Origin: Nitrospirae bacterium RBG_13_39_12
GTDB taxonomy: Bacteria; Nitrospirota; Thermodesulfovibrionia; Thermodesulfovibrionales; SM23-35
Length of the DNA stretch: 5,844 nt
Direction of reading: 5' to 3'
Assembly: GCA_001805125.1 (NCBI GenBank)
Contig: MHEF01000028.1
Span: forward strand, 1-5,844
The notes under the pieces were generated by a model. It did no database searches. It was not told the DNA's origin and worked only from the letters and a program-made list of their open reading frames with translations. Position 1 is the first letter of the stretch, and each line of letters begins with the position of its first letter. Positions 1-5,382 of the stretch are shown here, one piece after another. Position numbers and translations under genes: made by a program.

Positions 1-580
1 TTATTTCGCCGGCGTCGCCTTTCCTCACGAGTACTGTTAAAATCGCTAATGCTTCTTTTCTGTCTTTGAGCAGCTTCTCCTCTTTTTTTCTTCTGGCCGA
101 TATAATGAGCTTATGGAGCGCGAATGCAGCAGGATGGGGTACTTTTATTTTCAATCCCTCTGCCTCTATGCGTATAGTGTTTTGAAGAAGATAATCAAGA
201 AATCTCAGGGGCTGGGCGTTCATGCTTAACTGCGGCAAAGGGTACGGCCTGTCAGAACCCTTCCCCTTTTCAGGGACAAGGAACTCCACTATCAGATCAG
301 GGTGCATAAGTTTCATATAACCTGCGCCTCCGCTGAAAGTAACCACAAAACCCTCATCTCTAAGAAGTTCCTCTACGTCAACCTTATTCTTGATTCGGAA
401 AGGTATAGGAACAAGAAAATCCATGTCCCTTGTCCTTATAGTCGGGGTATATCTCAGACCTGCAAAATAACTTTTGTAAAAGTGCTGACACCAGCTCCCT
501 ATGAGGATCAATTCCTTCAGCAATCCCGCCGCCTGAAACCGCCTGAGAACCTCAAGAAACAGAGCGTATCTCTTTTCCAC
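1..580 (-). CDS. NTP_transf_8-like nucleotidyltransferase, C-terminus cut by window edge
   Basis: This frame is open for 193 codons and runs off the left edge without a stop. It has the minimal nucleotidyltransferase signature: LIGSWC at residues 26-31, then RTRDMDFLV at 49-57, with D52 and D54 as the likely metal-binding pair, and IVEFL with E99 as a candidate third carboxylate. The C-terminal half carries VPHPAAFALHKLIIS (147-161), typical of the NTP_transf_8 / COG5397-type family as I recall it. I chose the GTG at 578-580 because it is preceded by AAAGG and no in-frame ATG lies before the conserved core. It overlaps the end of the upstream 108-residue gene by 29 bases, so the two are probably translationally coupled. 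Proteins of this fold transfer NMP to protein, tRNA or small molecules and include toxin-antitoxin and antibiotic-modifying enzymes; the substrate here cannot be read. The fold is fairly sure, the role unknown. Confidence 0.82.
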   Translation of the reverse strand, partial: MEKRYALFLEVLRRFQAAGLLKELILIGSWCQHFYKSYFAGLRYTPTIRTRDMDFLVPIPFRIKNKVDVEELLRDEGFVVTFSGGAGYMKLMHPDLIVEFLVPEKGKGSDRPYPLPQLSMNAQPLRFLDYLLQNTIRIEAEGLKIKVPHPAAFALHKLIISARRKKEEKLLKDRKEALAILTVLVRKGDAGEI

Positions 581-878
581 GCAACGCCTTTCTTAAAAAT
601 GCAATCTGTTTTTTTACCTGCGAAAGCAGATTCCGGTACTTGGCCCTGAACTGTTTTGCTTCCTCATATTTTTTTATTTCTTCCTTCGGCAGTTTGCCCT
701 TATAGACAAACTTCACCTTCAGTCCTTCCCTTTTCATGAGATAGTAATAACTGTGACCGCGAATCTCTTTTCTCACGAGGGCGCCCTGCGGAAGCGATTT
801 AATAGTTTTCTCGTATTCTTTCTTCATCCGCAAGGAGTTCTCAAGCTCTTCTTCCAAAACACCCTTAATAACTTTCAT
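552..878 (-). CDS. Conserved hypothetical basic protein, partner of the nucleotidyltransferase
   Basis: A 108-residue, lysine-rich, charged protein. The ATG at 876-878 is preceded by AAGGGA about 8 bases upstream, a good ribosome binding site. Residues 1-30 and 70-103 look like amphipathic helices (EEELENSLRMKKEYEKTI; then YEEAKQFRAKYRNLL and QVKKQIAFLRKAL), possibly forming a helical hairpin or coiled coil. Between them is a short beta-like segment, GALVRKEIRGHSYYYLMKRE followed by GLKVKFVYKGKL. That segment recalls DUF6788-type proteins, but I do not recognise a named family with certainty. It lies first in an operon with the nucleotidyltransferase, with overlapping ends, and directly behind a promoter with palindromic operators. 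The arrangement is like a small regulatory or antitoxin-type subunit before an enzyme. It could be the DNA-binding autoregulator, but no helix-turn-helix or ribbon-helix-helix is evident. Confidence 0.75.
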   Translation of the reverse strand: MKVIKGVLEEELENSLRMKKEYEKTIKSLPQGALVRKEIRGHSYYYLMKREGLKVKFVYKGKLPKEEIKKYEEAKQFRAKYRNLLSQVKKQIAFLRKALRGKEIRSVS

Positions 879-893
879 ATATCATTTCCCTTG

Positions 894-933
894 TTACCAT
901 ACATCATACTGTTTATGATACATTGTAAGGTAA
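894..933. promoter_or_regulatory. 40-bp palindromic operator, promoter-proximal copy
   Basis: Begins TTACCATACA and ends TGTAAGGTAA, so its ends form an inverted repeat of TTACC(A/T)TACA. The centre (TCATA...TATGA) is also roughly symmetric. It starts 15 bases upstream of the start codon of the 108-residue gene and covers the -10 box. It is the same length as the copy at 952-991 and shares its end sequences. Binding by a product of the operon is inferred. Confidence 0.7.
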
Positions 934-943
934 CGCAAGTCAA
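915..943 (-). promoter_or_regulatory. Sigma-70-type promoter of the 108-aa / nucleotidyltransferase operon
   Basis: Read on the minus strand there is TTGACT (938-943), a 17-base spacer and TATCAT (915-920), followed about 37 bases later by the ATG of the 108-residue gene. Both boxes are close to consensus and the spacing is ideal. The -10 box and most of the spacer lie inside the palindrome at 894-933, so a protein bound there would block RNA polymerase. Confidence 0.72.
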
Positions 944-951
944 GAATTAAA

Positions 952-991
952 TTACCATACAATATCTGAATTATCATATACTGTAAGGTAA
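952..991. promoter_or_regulatory. 40-bp palindromic operator, promoter-distal copy
   Basis: Same layout as the copy at 894-933: TTACCATACA at one end, TGTAAGGTAA at the other, exactly 40 bases. The interiors differ, which suggests that the end decamers are the conserved binding half-sites. The two elements start 58 bases apart and flank the -35 box at 938-943. Paired sites suggest cooperative binding or looping; this is inference. Confidence 0.65.
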
Positions 992-1028
992 CAAACACTG
1001 CTTGATTTAGTCTATAAGTGCGCAAGTT

Positions 1029-1097
1029 AGGAAGCGAGGACGGCATTAGGAAGGGAGTTTCACAGCACTTCCTGTCCTTCTCTCTTCCTGACTTCCT
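1029..1097. repeat. AGGAAG/CTTCCT purine-pyrimidine repeat cluster with hairpin potential
   Basis: Two AGGAAG hexamers (1029-1034, 1048-1053) face three CTTCCT hexamers (1068-1073, 1084-1089, 1092-1097). GAGGAC (1036-1041) can also pair with GTCC (1074-1077). The block can fold into nested imperfect stems and sits across the end of the methyltransferase frame. It may act as a transcript end or be a degenerate dispersed intergenic repeat. There is no clean T-run, so it is not a standard intrinsic terminator. Confidence 0.5.
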
Positions 1098-1843
1098 GAC
1101 ATTTTCCAAAACACAAAAATATGCTCATACATTATTAAGAGAAAGTTATACAATTTTGATTTCTTTATCCAGAAACCGGTTGCCCTGCATCTATGCTGGA
1201 CTTTAATAATGTCCTCCTTCAAAATAAATCCAGCCTTTATAAAGCATTCCATGACTTTATATGCCAATGGAATGTAGAACTTGTTTCTTCGTGTATCACC
1301 GATAAGAATAGCGCAGTATTTATCCGGCTTTAAAATCCTGAAACATTCTTTTGCCACAGTTTCCATCTCATTACAATAAACATCTATTGAATGGATATTT
1401 GAAATATCGTCAGTAATCTTTCCCTCTGAATATTTGATGATATCTGCATAGGGTGGATGAGTAAGTATTAAGTCGATTGAATTGTCTTTGATGGTTTCAA
1501 GATTTCTGGCATCTCCTGCGTAACATTCCTGTGATTGTGAATATAGATAATCGAAATTCAATCTTTCCCGGGTAATTTTAATTGCATCCGGGTTTATGTC
1601 AATTCCAACACCTTTTCTTCCTGTAAGCTTGCATTCAATTAAAGTTGTGCCTCCGCCGACCATCGGGTCAAGAACAATATCGCCTTCATTTGAATAGCGC
1701 AGAATAAGATTTCTTACAACTTGAGGTGACCAGTTCCCGCGGTAGTCGGATCTGTGGGTTGCCCAGTTGCCTCTTTTCGGAAAAGACCAAACTGTGTTGC
1801 ATTCGAGGTCAAACTCCTCAGGTTGCAGTCTCTTTAACCCCAA
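1046..1843 (-). CDS. Type II DNA methyltransferase (N6-adenine or N4-cytosine) of the R-M system
   Basis: A SAM-dependent DNA methyltransferase that would protect host sites from the neighbouring endonuclease. Visible motifs: GNWSPQ (36-41, motif X-like); motif I DPMVGGGTT (59-67) followed by GVGIDINP (78-85); GDAR (110-113); and catalytic motif IV THPPY (128-132). The order I then IV, with the specificity region at the end, is gamma-like. The motifs do not say whether N6-A or N4-C is modified. The frame starts at a TTG directly after a stop codon, with AAGGCG upstream. An ATG at 1857-1859 in another frame could give a slightly longer N-terminus if a frameshift lies between. The family core ends near HIFVFWK (241-247); the last 18 residues are encoded by a purine-rich intergenic repeat and are probably not original. 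It is divergent from the C-protein gene across the C-boxes. Confidence 0.88.
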   Translation of the reverse strand: MGLKRLQPEEFDLECNTVWSFPKRGNWATHRSDYRGNWSPQVVRNLILRYSNEGDIVLDPMVGGGTTLIECKLTGRKGVGIDINPDAIKITRERLNFDYLYSQSQECYAGDARNLETIKDNSIDLILTHPPYADIIKYSEGKITDDISNIHSIDVYCNEMETVAKECFRILKPDKYCAILIGDTRRNKFYIPLAYKVMECFIKAGFILKEDIIKVQHRCRATGFWIKKSKLYNFLLIMYEHIFVFWKMSGSQEERRTGSAVKLPS

Positions 1844-1923
1844 CTACGCCTTCTTGCATTTTTAAATGATCTTTGATCGAATAGCAGAGAGAAGTAAAGA
1901 GACTATATGTAAGAATCTGATGC

Positions 1924-1949
1924 TACTTATAGTCTGTAGACTCATAGGC
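1924..1949 (+). promoter_or_regulatory. C-box pair (controller-protein operator)
   Basis: TACTTATAGTC (1924-1934), a 4-base spacer TGTA, then GACTCATAGGC (1939-1949). This follows the classic arrangement of R-M controller operators: two GACT-N3-AGTC-type inverted repeats 4 bases apart, as in the Esp1396I family. The left box has one mismatch to GACT-N3-AGTC (T for G at its first base) and the right box has one (AGGC for AGTC). It lies 31 bases upstream of the C-protein start. By analogy, a C dimer on one box activates the C-R operon, and filling both boxes represses it. A GACTATATGT sequence at 1901-1910 might be a further half-site near the methyltransferase promoter. I could not fix the -10/-35 elements of either divergent promoter. 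Confidence 0.82.
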
Positions 1950-1980
1950 ATCAATTAAAGAAAAATCTACCTGAGATAAT

Positions 1981-2199
1981 ATGGCAGATATTAAAAAGAT
2001 ATTTGGCAGAAACGTCCGCACTCAAAGAGAAAATCTCAAAATCTCGCAGGAAAAGCTTGCAGAATTATGTGAACTCCATAGAACTTACATTGGCGCAATC
2101 GAGCGCGGTGAAAGAAATGTATCTCTTGAAAACATCCAAAAGATTGCAAGAGCTTTAGGAGTAAGAATCCCCGTTCTTTTTAGAGGAGTAGAGAAATGA
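1981..2199 (+). CDS. R-M controller (C) protein, XRE-family HTH regulator
   Basis: A 72-residue single-domain helix-turn-helix protein, the usual size for R-M controller proteins, which act as dimers. The HTH spans about residues 22-43 (SQEKLAELCELHRTYIGAIE). R34-T35-Y36 and R45 in ERGERN match, as I recall, the DNA-contact positions R35/T36/Y37 and R46 of C.Esp1396I. It starts at ATG with only a weak GAG upstream, consistent with the leaderless or weakly initiated C genes of this class. Its stop overlaps the endonuclease start (ATGA, 2196-2199), so one transcript makes both. Role: delays endonuclease expression until methylation is established, then limits it by negative feedback at the C-boxes at 1924-1949. 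A phage-type XRE repressor is the alternative, but the C-boxes and the flanking R and M genes favour a controller. Confidence 0.9.
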   Translation: MADIKKIFGRNVRTQRENLKISQEKLAELCELHRTYIGAIERGERNVSLENIQKIARALGVRIPVLFRGVEK

Positions 2200-2693
2200 A
2201 TTTTAAAAAGTATTCCTATAGATTTGCAGAACAGGTCTTAAACAGCAATCTGACTATAAAAAATGAGGTAGAAGAACTTATACATTTGCTAAATCCAAAG
2301 GGCGATGCATTATCAAGACCAAACTTAAATAAACTTTTCAAGGAAAAACTTGTTGATTTAGGCTGGCAGGATCAACCCTCAGTGTTTGAAGATACTAAAG
2401 ACCCTTCTGCTAAATTAGATTTTTTGAAAAACAGAACAGGAATTGAGATTCAATTCGGACATTCTTCTTTTATTGGCATCGATTTATTGAAATTTCAGGT
2501 ATGCTCGTATTCTGCTCTGGATAGCATTGATATAGGCATATACATTGTTACGACTAAAGAATTTCAAAAAAGAGCAAAAGAAGAACATAAACAAAACTGG
2601 GAAGGCAGTCTTCAATTTGAGAAAGTGATTAAATATCTGCCCTATTTCAAAAGCGCAATACAAGTGCCTATATATGTTATAGGGTTATTGTGA
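2196..2693 (+). CDS. Type II restriction endonuclease, BglII/BstYI-like
   Basis: A 165-residue protein placed exactly where the endonuclease of a C-R-M system is expected. The key pattern is D75-x8-E84-x-Q86 (KLDFLK, then GIEIQFGH), with the same spacing as the catalytic D84, E93 and Q95 of BglII; Q in place of the usual K of PD-(D/E)xK enzymes is a mark of the BglII/BstYI group. The following IGIDLLKFQ and IDIGIYIVTT suit the next strand and helix of that fold. It is shorter than BglII (223 aa) or BstYI (203 aa), so peripheral parts are missing. The ATG overlaps the C gene stop and follows AGAGGAG (2182-2188), a strong site. A GATC-containing target would fit the group (BglII AGATCT, BstYI RGATCY), but specificity cannot be read from the sequence. 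I found no AGATCT by eye in this window, and AGATCC occurs at least twice. Confidence 0.78.
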   Translation: MNFKKYSYRFAEQVLNSNLTIKNEVEELIHLLNPKGDALSRPNLNKLFKEKLVDLGWQDQPSVFEDTKDPSAKLDFLKNRTGIEIQFGHSSFIGIDLLKFQVCSYSALDSIDIGIYIVTTKEFQKRAKEEHKQNWEGSLQFEKVIKYLPYFKSAIQVPIYVIGLL

Positions 2694-2719
2694 TGACATT
2701 AGAAAAAATCTTATTATGA
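2693..2719 (+). other. Possible 8-codon coupling reading frame between R and MltR-like genes
   Basis: The endonuclease stop overlaps an ATG (TGATG, 2691-2695) that opens an 8-residue frame, MTLEKILL. Its own stop overlaps the ATG of the next gene (ATGA, 2716-2719). The next gene lacks a clear Shine-Dalgarno sequence, so ribosomes could be handed on through this frame. It may equally be chance, or the trace of a former N-terminus now out of frame. Confidence 0.25.
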
Positions 2720-3282
2720 AGAATAAGCAAAGGAAAAAGATTAAAATTGTAGCAAATCAGATACAGGTTTTTGAAGCTTTTGTGAATGAAATTAATCGAG
2801 AAAGTGATAGGGCAGCGGTTATCCTTGGAACTTCAAAGCTTGAAGACTTACTATATCAGTTATTAAATAAATACTTTATCTCTGAGCCACCTAACAAGAG
2901 TGAGTTGTTTGACGGAACTGCACCCCTTTCAACATTTAGCTCAAAAATAAACATTTGTTATAGATTGGGCATCATTGATAAAGAATTTAAAAAATTACTC
3001 AATGTGATTAAAGATATTAGAAATTCGTTTGCGCATGAAGTTCAAACCCCAAAACTTGATTCTGGACCACATAGAGATAGAATCAAGGAAATTACTAGAG
3101 CACTGGAACATTATTATCTTTTTTCTCGCGTCAAAAAGACATACTTTAACAACAAAAAAGAAATAATAGCTGATTTTTTTGCTGCAATTGTAATCATGTC
3201 CGTAAGATTGGAGACAATATCCATGAAAATTAACACGTTGACTGGTAAATCTGCTTTTTCAGTATTTGCAAAGAAAGGCTGA
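2716..3282 (+). CDS. MltR-family protein with HEPN-like RNxFAH motif
   Basis: A 188-residue, mostly helical protein. Residues 34-107 match the MltR (mannitol repressor-like) pattern as I know it: AVILGTSKLEDLLYQLL (34-50), LFDGTAPLSTFSSKINICYR (64-83), LGIIDKEF and then IKDIRNSFAH (98-107). The RNSFAH hexamer has R102 and H107 in the R-x4-H spacing of HEPN ribonucleases, so an RNA-cutting role is conceivable. The name MltR comes from a transcriptional regulator of mannitol use, and no sugar gene is near. The start lacks a good ribosome binding site and may be reached by coupling from the endonuclease, 22 bases upstream. The basic N-terminus (KNKQRKKIK) is upstream of the domain. Base composition is as AT-rich as the R-M genes, suggesting the block came together. 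Family fairly sure, function unknown. Confidence 0.78.
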   Translation: MKNKQRKKIKIVANQIQVFEAFVNEINRESDRAAVILGTSKLEDLLYQLLNKYFISEPPNKSELFDGTAPLSTFSSKINICYRLGIIDKEFKKLLNVIKDIRNSFAHEVQTPKLDSGPHRDRIKEITRALEHYYLFSRVKKTYFNNKKEIIADFFAAIVIMSVRLETISMKINTLTGKSAFSVFAKKG

Positions 3283-3356
3283 ATAAATGTGCACGAAAGT
3301 ACCACTGAGCATTAGTAACAGGGGCTTCTTTATTATTTTATTCTTGGAGGTGTGGT

Positions 3357-4469
3357 ATGGGCAGAGCTTTAAAAGCGCAAGATAATTTACTTGAGATCCC
3401 GGTTATCCGCGGTCAGGTTTTGGGCGTTAAAGTTTATAGAGGGTATGCCAAACTTTGTGATCTGTCAAAAATGTCAAAACCAGATATTTACGATAGGAAA
3501 AGTAATCCTCAAGGAACTCAAAGAGACCTTAGCCGGAAACATGCTAAAGCAGCCTATGAATATGTTAAAACACGGGATTTAGCTTTTTGGCCAGAGGTGT
3601 TTTTAAGTGTTAGGAATAAAAAAGCAGTAACATATTGGCACTCTTCCGAAAATGAGGATATCGGCACTTTGAAGATTAATATGGATATTAGTGCAAAAAG
3701 TAAAGTTTCTATTTCTCGAGTTGATGGTAACCACAGGTTACATTATGCAGATGGTGCCGACTCTAATTTTACACCAATCGACAAGGTCGTTTCTTTTTGT
3801 ATGGCATATGAATTGAAGCGAGAAGAGGAAATTATTTTATTCAAAGATATAAATGACAACCAAAAAGCAATGAATACAAGTCACTTGGACAATATTGAAG
3901 TTAGGTTAACGGAGGAAGAAATCTTGAAGCGCACGAGTCCCGACCTATATATAGCGCAAAAATTAGGGAGAGATCCAAAAAGCCTTTTCTATAATCGTAT
4001 TTATGAGGGTGGCAGAAAAATATCAAAAATTGAATTACCTCTTAGATCGCTACGCTCTGGTATCAATTATATGATTTCACGTTCGAATCAATTGCCTCCA
4101 TTACCAGATGCAGATATTCAATATAAAGTTGTAAGGAATTATTTTCATGCAGTAAAAAAGTGGCAGCCAAAGGCTTGGTCAGAACCGAAAGAATACATAA
4201 TTTTAAGAGGTGCTGGTTTATGGGCTATTTGTTTTATTGGCGCTGTTGTAGTTGATAAAACTCTTTTGCAAGGGAAATATAAAACGGATGACATGTTAAA
4301 AATTATAAAATCTGGCAGAAACTGGAATTGGACCAATAACGGAGACTTCAAAGGGTATAGTGGTAGAGGAGGCGCTTTAGAAATTAGCAAGAAGGTAACT
4401 ATGGAATTGCATGACCAAGATAGAATACCACCTAAAGAATTATATGAAAAGATAATGACAGAAGAATAG
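3357..4469 (+). CDS. DGQHR-domain (DndB/ParB-like) protein
   Basis: A 370-residue soluble protein with a very good ribosome binding site (GGAGG at 3346-3350, 6 bases before ATG). The signature is RVDGNHRLHYADG (121-133), the DGQHR motif with N in place of Q. Before it come GTQRDLSRKHAKAAYEYV (53-70) and LAFWPEVFLSVRN (75-87), and after it FKDINDNQKAMNTSHL (162-177). These are the usual helix and strand blocks of DGQHR/DndB-type proteins, distantly related to ParB. DndB regulates DNA phosphorothioate modification genes, and relatives occur in other DNA-modification and defence loci. No dnd or dpd genes lie in this window, so it appears solitary or paired with the MltR-like gene 74 bases upstream. 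The region beyond about residue 230 is unassigned, with a glycine-rich stretch (FKGYSGRGG, 331-339) near the C-terminus. Domain call good; role unknown. Confidence 0.8.
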   Translation: MGRALKAQDNLLEIPVIRGQVLGVKVYRGYAKLCDLSKMSKPDIYDRKSNPQGTQRDLSRKHAKAAYEYVKTRDLAFWPEVFLSVRNKKAVTYWHSSENEDIGTLKINMDISAKSKVSISRVDGNHRLHYADGADSNFTPIDKVVSFCMAYELKREEEIILFKDINDNQKAMNTSHLDNIEVRLTEEEILKRTSPDLYIAQKLGRDPKSLFYNRIYEGGRKISKIELPLRSLRSGINYMISRSNQLPPLPDADIQYKVVRNYFHAVKKWQPKAWSEPKEYIILRGAGLWAICFIGAVVVDKTLLQGKYKTDDMLKIIKSGRNWNWTNNGDFKGYSGRGGALEISKKVTMELHDQDRIPPKELYEKIMTEE

Positions 4470-4494
4470 AAAATATAAAGATTCCCCCTCCACC

Positions 4495-4527
4495 CCAAAA
4501 TTCGCTCTCCTCGGCGAGTCGCTGGGG
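4495..4527. repeat. 33-bp dispersed hairpin repeat, copy 1
   Basis: Matches 5411-5443 at 30 of 33 positions. Its core, 4507-4529, is a near-perfect palindrome centred on GCGAGTCGC at 4514-4522; the 11-base arms pair with two G-T wobbles. It starts 25 bases after the stop of the DGQHR gene and could fold at the end of that transcript. A second small stem, CCCG/CGGG (4531-4543), follows. The layout resembles REP-like or miniature mobile repeats. The rest of the gap to 4690 is purine-rich and holds no gene I can support. Confidence 0.7.
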
Positions 4528-4686
4528 AGACCCGACAAGCGGGAATGACATACAAGTAGCTTTATTTATGGTCTTATTATTAAAGGAAAAGGGAAGTATG
4601 AAGTCAGATAAAACAGAAGTGCAAAAGTGTGAAAGTTCGGAAATCTGCACAGAGCAGAAGAGCGGAAAAATTGAAGCGTGGTAGTA

Positions 4687-4699
4687 AAAGCTAAGCTTT
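4687..4699 (-). terminator. Weak hairpin at the end of the PIN gene
   Basis: AAAGCT-A-AGCTTT is a perfect 6-base-arm palindrome overlapping the stop codon of the PIN-domain gene, followed on the minus strand by T-rich sequence. The stem is short and AT-rich with almost no loop, so it is a doubtful terminator. Confidence 0.2.
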
Positions 4700-5101
4700 G
4701 AGAATCTTCAATAGTTTTGCAGTTGTATATACTTCAATACCTAAATTCTTAAAATCATTATCATTGCTCCAGACAGGTATCTTCAGTTTTATTGCAAGGG
4801 CAAGAAGCTCTATATCATCTTCATCTCTTCCTGATAGTTTCTGTGATGCCTTTAAAATAAAGTCTTCATAAAAATGCAGCGGATATACAGAAAGGGGAAG
4901 GAGTTTTAGCTGTGATTCAAGAATTTCTTCGCTAAACTCATATTTCTCTGCGATAACGGAGAGGTATTCCCTGACCTCATCAACATTAAACTGCGTTGTT
5001 ATGATTTCGACATCTTCTTTAAGGAATATGCGGAGCGCTGCCTTGCCTGCGACAGCGGATAAAATGACATTAGCGTCTGCGGCAAGTTTTCTTAAAGGCA
5101 T
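4691..5101 (-). CDS. PIN-domain toxin (VapC-like ribonuclease)
   Basis: A 136-residue PIN-domain protein, the usual size for toxins that cut RNA with Mg2+ or Mn2+. Acidic residues are in the expected places: D9 in LAADANVILSAVAG (6-19), E42 in VDEVREYL, D93/D95/D96 in GRDEDDIELLALA, and D114/D116 in VWSNDNDF. I chose the ATG at 5099-5101. The frame extends to a TTG at 5144-5146, but that would add a 15-residue tail of no PIN character. With the ATG the gene overlaps the antitoxin end by 32 bases, typical of translational coupling in toxin-antitoxin pairs, and AGGG lies 4 bases upstream. The partner is the Phd/YefM antitoxin upstream, an antitoxin type commonly seen with PIN toxins. All acidic residues are present, so it is probably active. 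Confidence 0.85.
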   Translation of the reverse strand: MPLRKLAADANVILSAVAGKAALRIFLKEDVEIITTQFNVDEVREYLSVIAEKYEFSEEILESQLKLLPLSVYPLHFYEDFILKASQKLSGRDEDDIELLALAIKLKIPVWSNDNDFKNLGIEVYTTAKLLKILKA

Positions 5102-5336
5102 CGAACCCTGCAAGGAGCTTTCCCTCAGATATTCCTTTTCTTTCAAGGGAGCGGCTTATGGATTCTCCGAGGCGTATGAGCAGTTCTTTTCTCAATTCGA
5201 GTGGAAAGCTTTCAGGATGCTCTATCGGCAGATAAAGGCCGGTGACTTTCCCGTGTCGCGTAACAAGGACGGGCTCTTCTTCTTTAAAATAGCTTGTTGC
5301 TTTGTCCCTGAATTCCCTTATCGTTGCTACCTTCAT
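5070..5336 (-). CDS. Phd/YefM-family antitoxin
   Basis: An 88-residue antitoxin. Residues 2-38 (VATIREFRDKATSYF, then EPVLVTRHGKVTGLYLPI) show the Phd/YefM fold that dimerises and binds DNA. The charged C-terminal half (from about residue 45, ELRKELLIRLGESISRSLE onward) is the expected toxin-binding helix region. ATG at 5334-5336 follows AGGAGG with 4 bases between, a strong site. It is the first gene of the operon and overlaps the PIN toxin start. Expected role: neutralises the PIN RNase and, with it, represses its own promoter at 5353-5382. Confidence 0.88.
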   Translation of the reverse strand: MKVATIREFRDKATSYFKEEEPVLVTRHGKVTGLYLPIEHPESFPLELRKELLIRLGESISRSLERKGISEGKLLAGFDAFKKTCRRR

Positions 5337-5352
5337 GTTACCTCCTGATAAA

Positions 5353-5382
5353 ATTATATCTTCTTCATCATAAATATGTCAA
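5353..5382 (-). promoter_or_regulatory. Near-consensus promoter of the Phd/PIN operon
   Basis: On the minus strand, consensus TTGACA (5377-5382) and consensus TATAAT (5353-5358) are separated by 18 bases. The AGGAGG of the antitoxin follows within about 10 bases, so the leader is very short. Such a strong promoter fits toxin-antitoxin operons, which are held down by autorepression. Confidence 0.82.

Noticed and set aside
302..649. Plus-strand open frame of 115 codons
   Set aside because: Antisense to the nucleotidyltransferase and its partner, which have clear motifs; its own translation shows no domain.
753..950. Plus-strand open frame of 65 codons
   Set aside because: Antisense to the 108-residue gene and its promoter; no ribosome binding site or domain seen.
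894..991. CRISPR-like array from the repeated TTACC...GGTAA units
   Set aside because: Only two units, with non-identical interiors and a promoter between them; an operator pair explains it better.
894..1109. Minus-strand open frame of 71 codons
   Set aside because: It runs through the palindromic operators, the promoter and the end of the methyltransferase; the translation resembles no protein family.
1018..1206. Plus-strand open frame of 62 codons
   Set aside because: Antisense to the methyltransferase C-terminal region and repeat block.
3357..4469. Dnd phosphorothioation or Dpd deazaguanine modification system
   Set aside because: Only a DndB-like domain is present; no DndA/C/D/E or DpdA/C-type gene is visible in the window.
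4145..4650. Two overlapping minus-strand open frames (4145-4555 and 4432-4650)
   Set aside because: They are antisense to the DGQHR gene and read through the 33-bp repeat; composition is not protein-like.
5101..5146. Longer PIN toxin start at the TTG at 5144-5146
   Set aside because: The extra 15 residues lack PIN features and would enlarge the overlap with the antitoxin; the ATG at 5099-5101 starts immediately before the first PIN strand.
5001..5348. Plus-strand open frame of 115 codons
   Set aside because: Antisense to the Phd/PIN pair, whose domains, ribosome binding site and promoter are clear.
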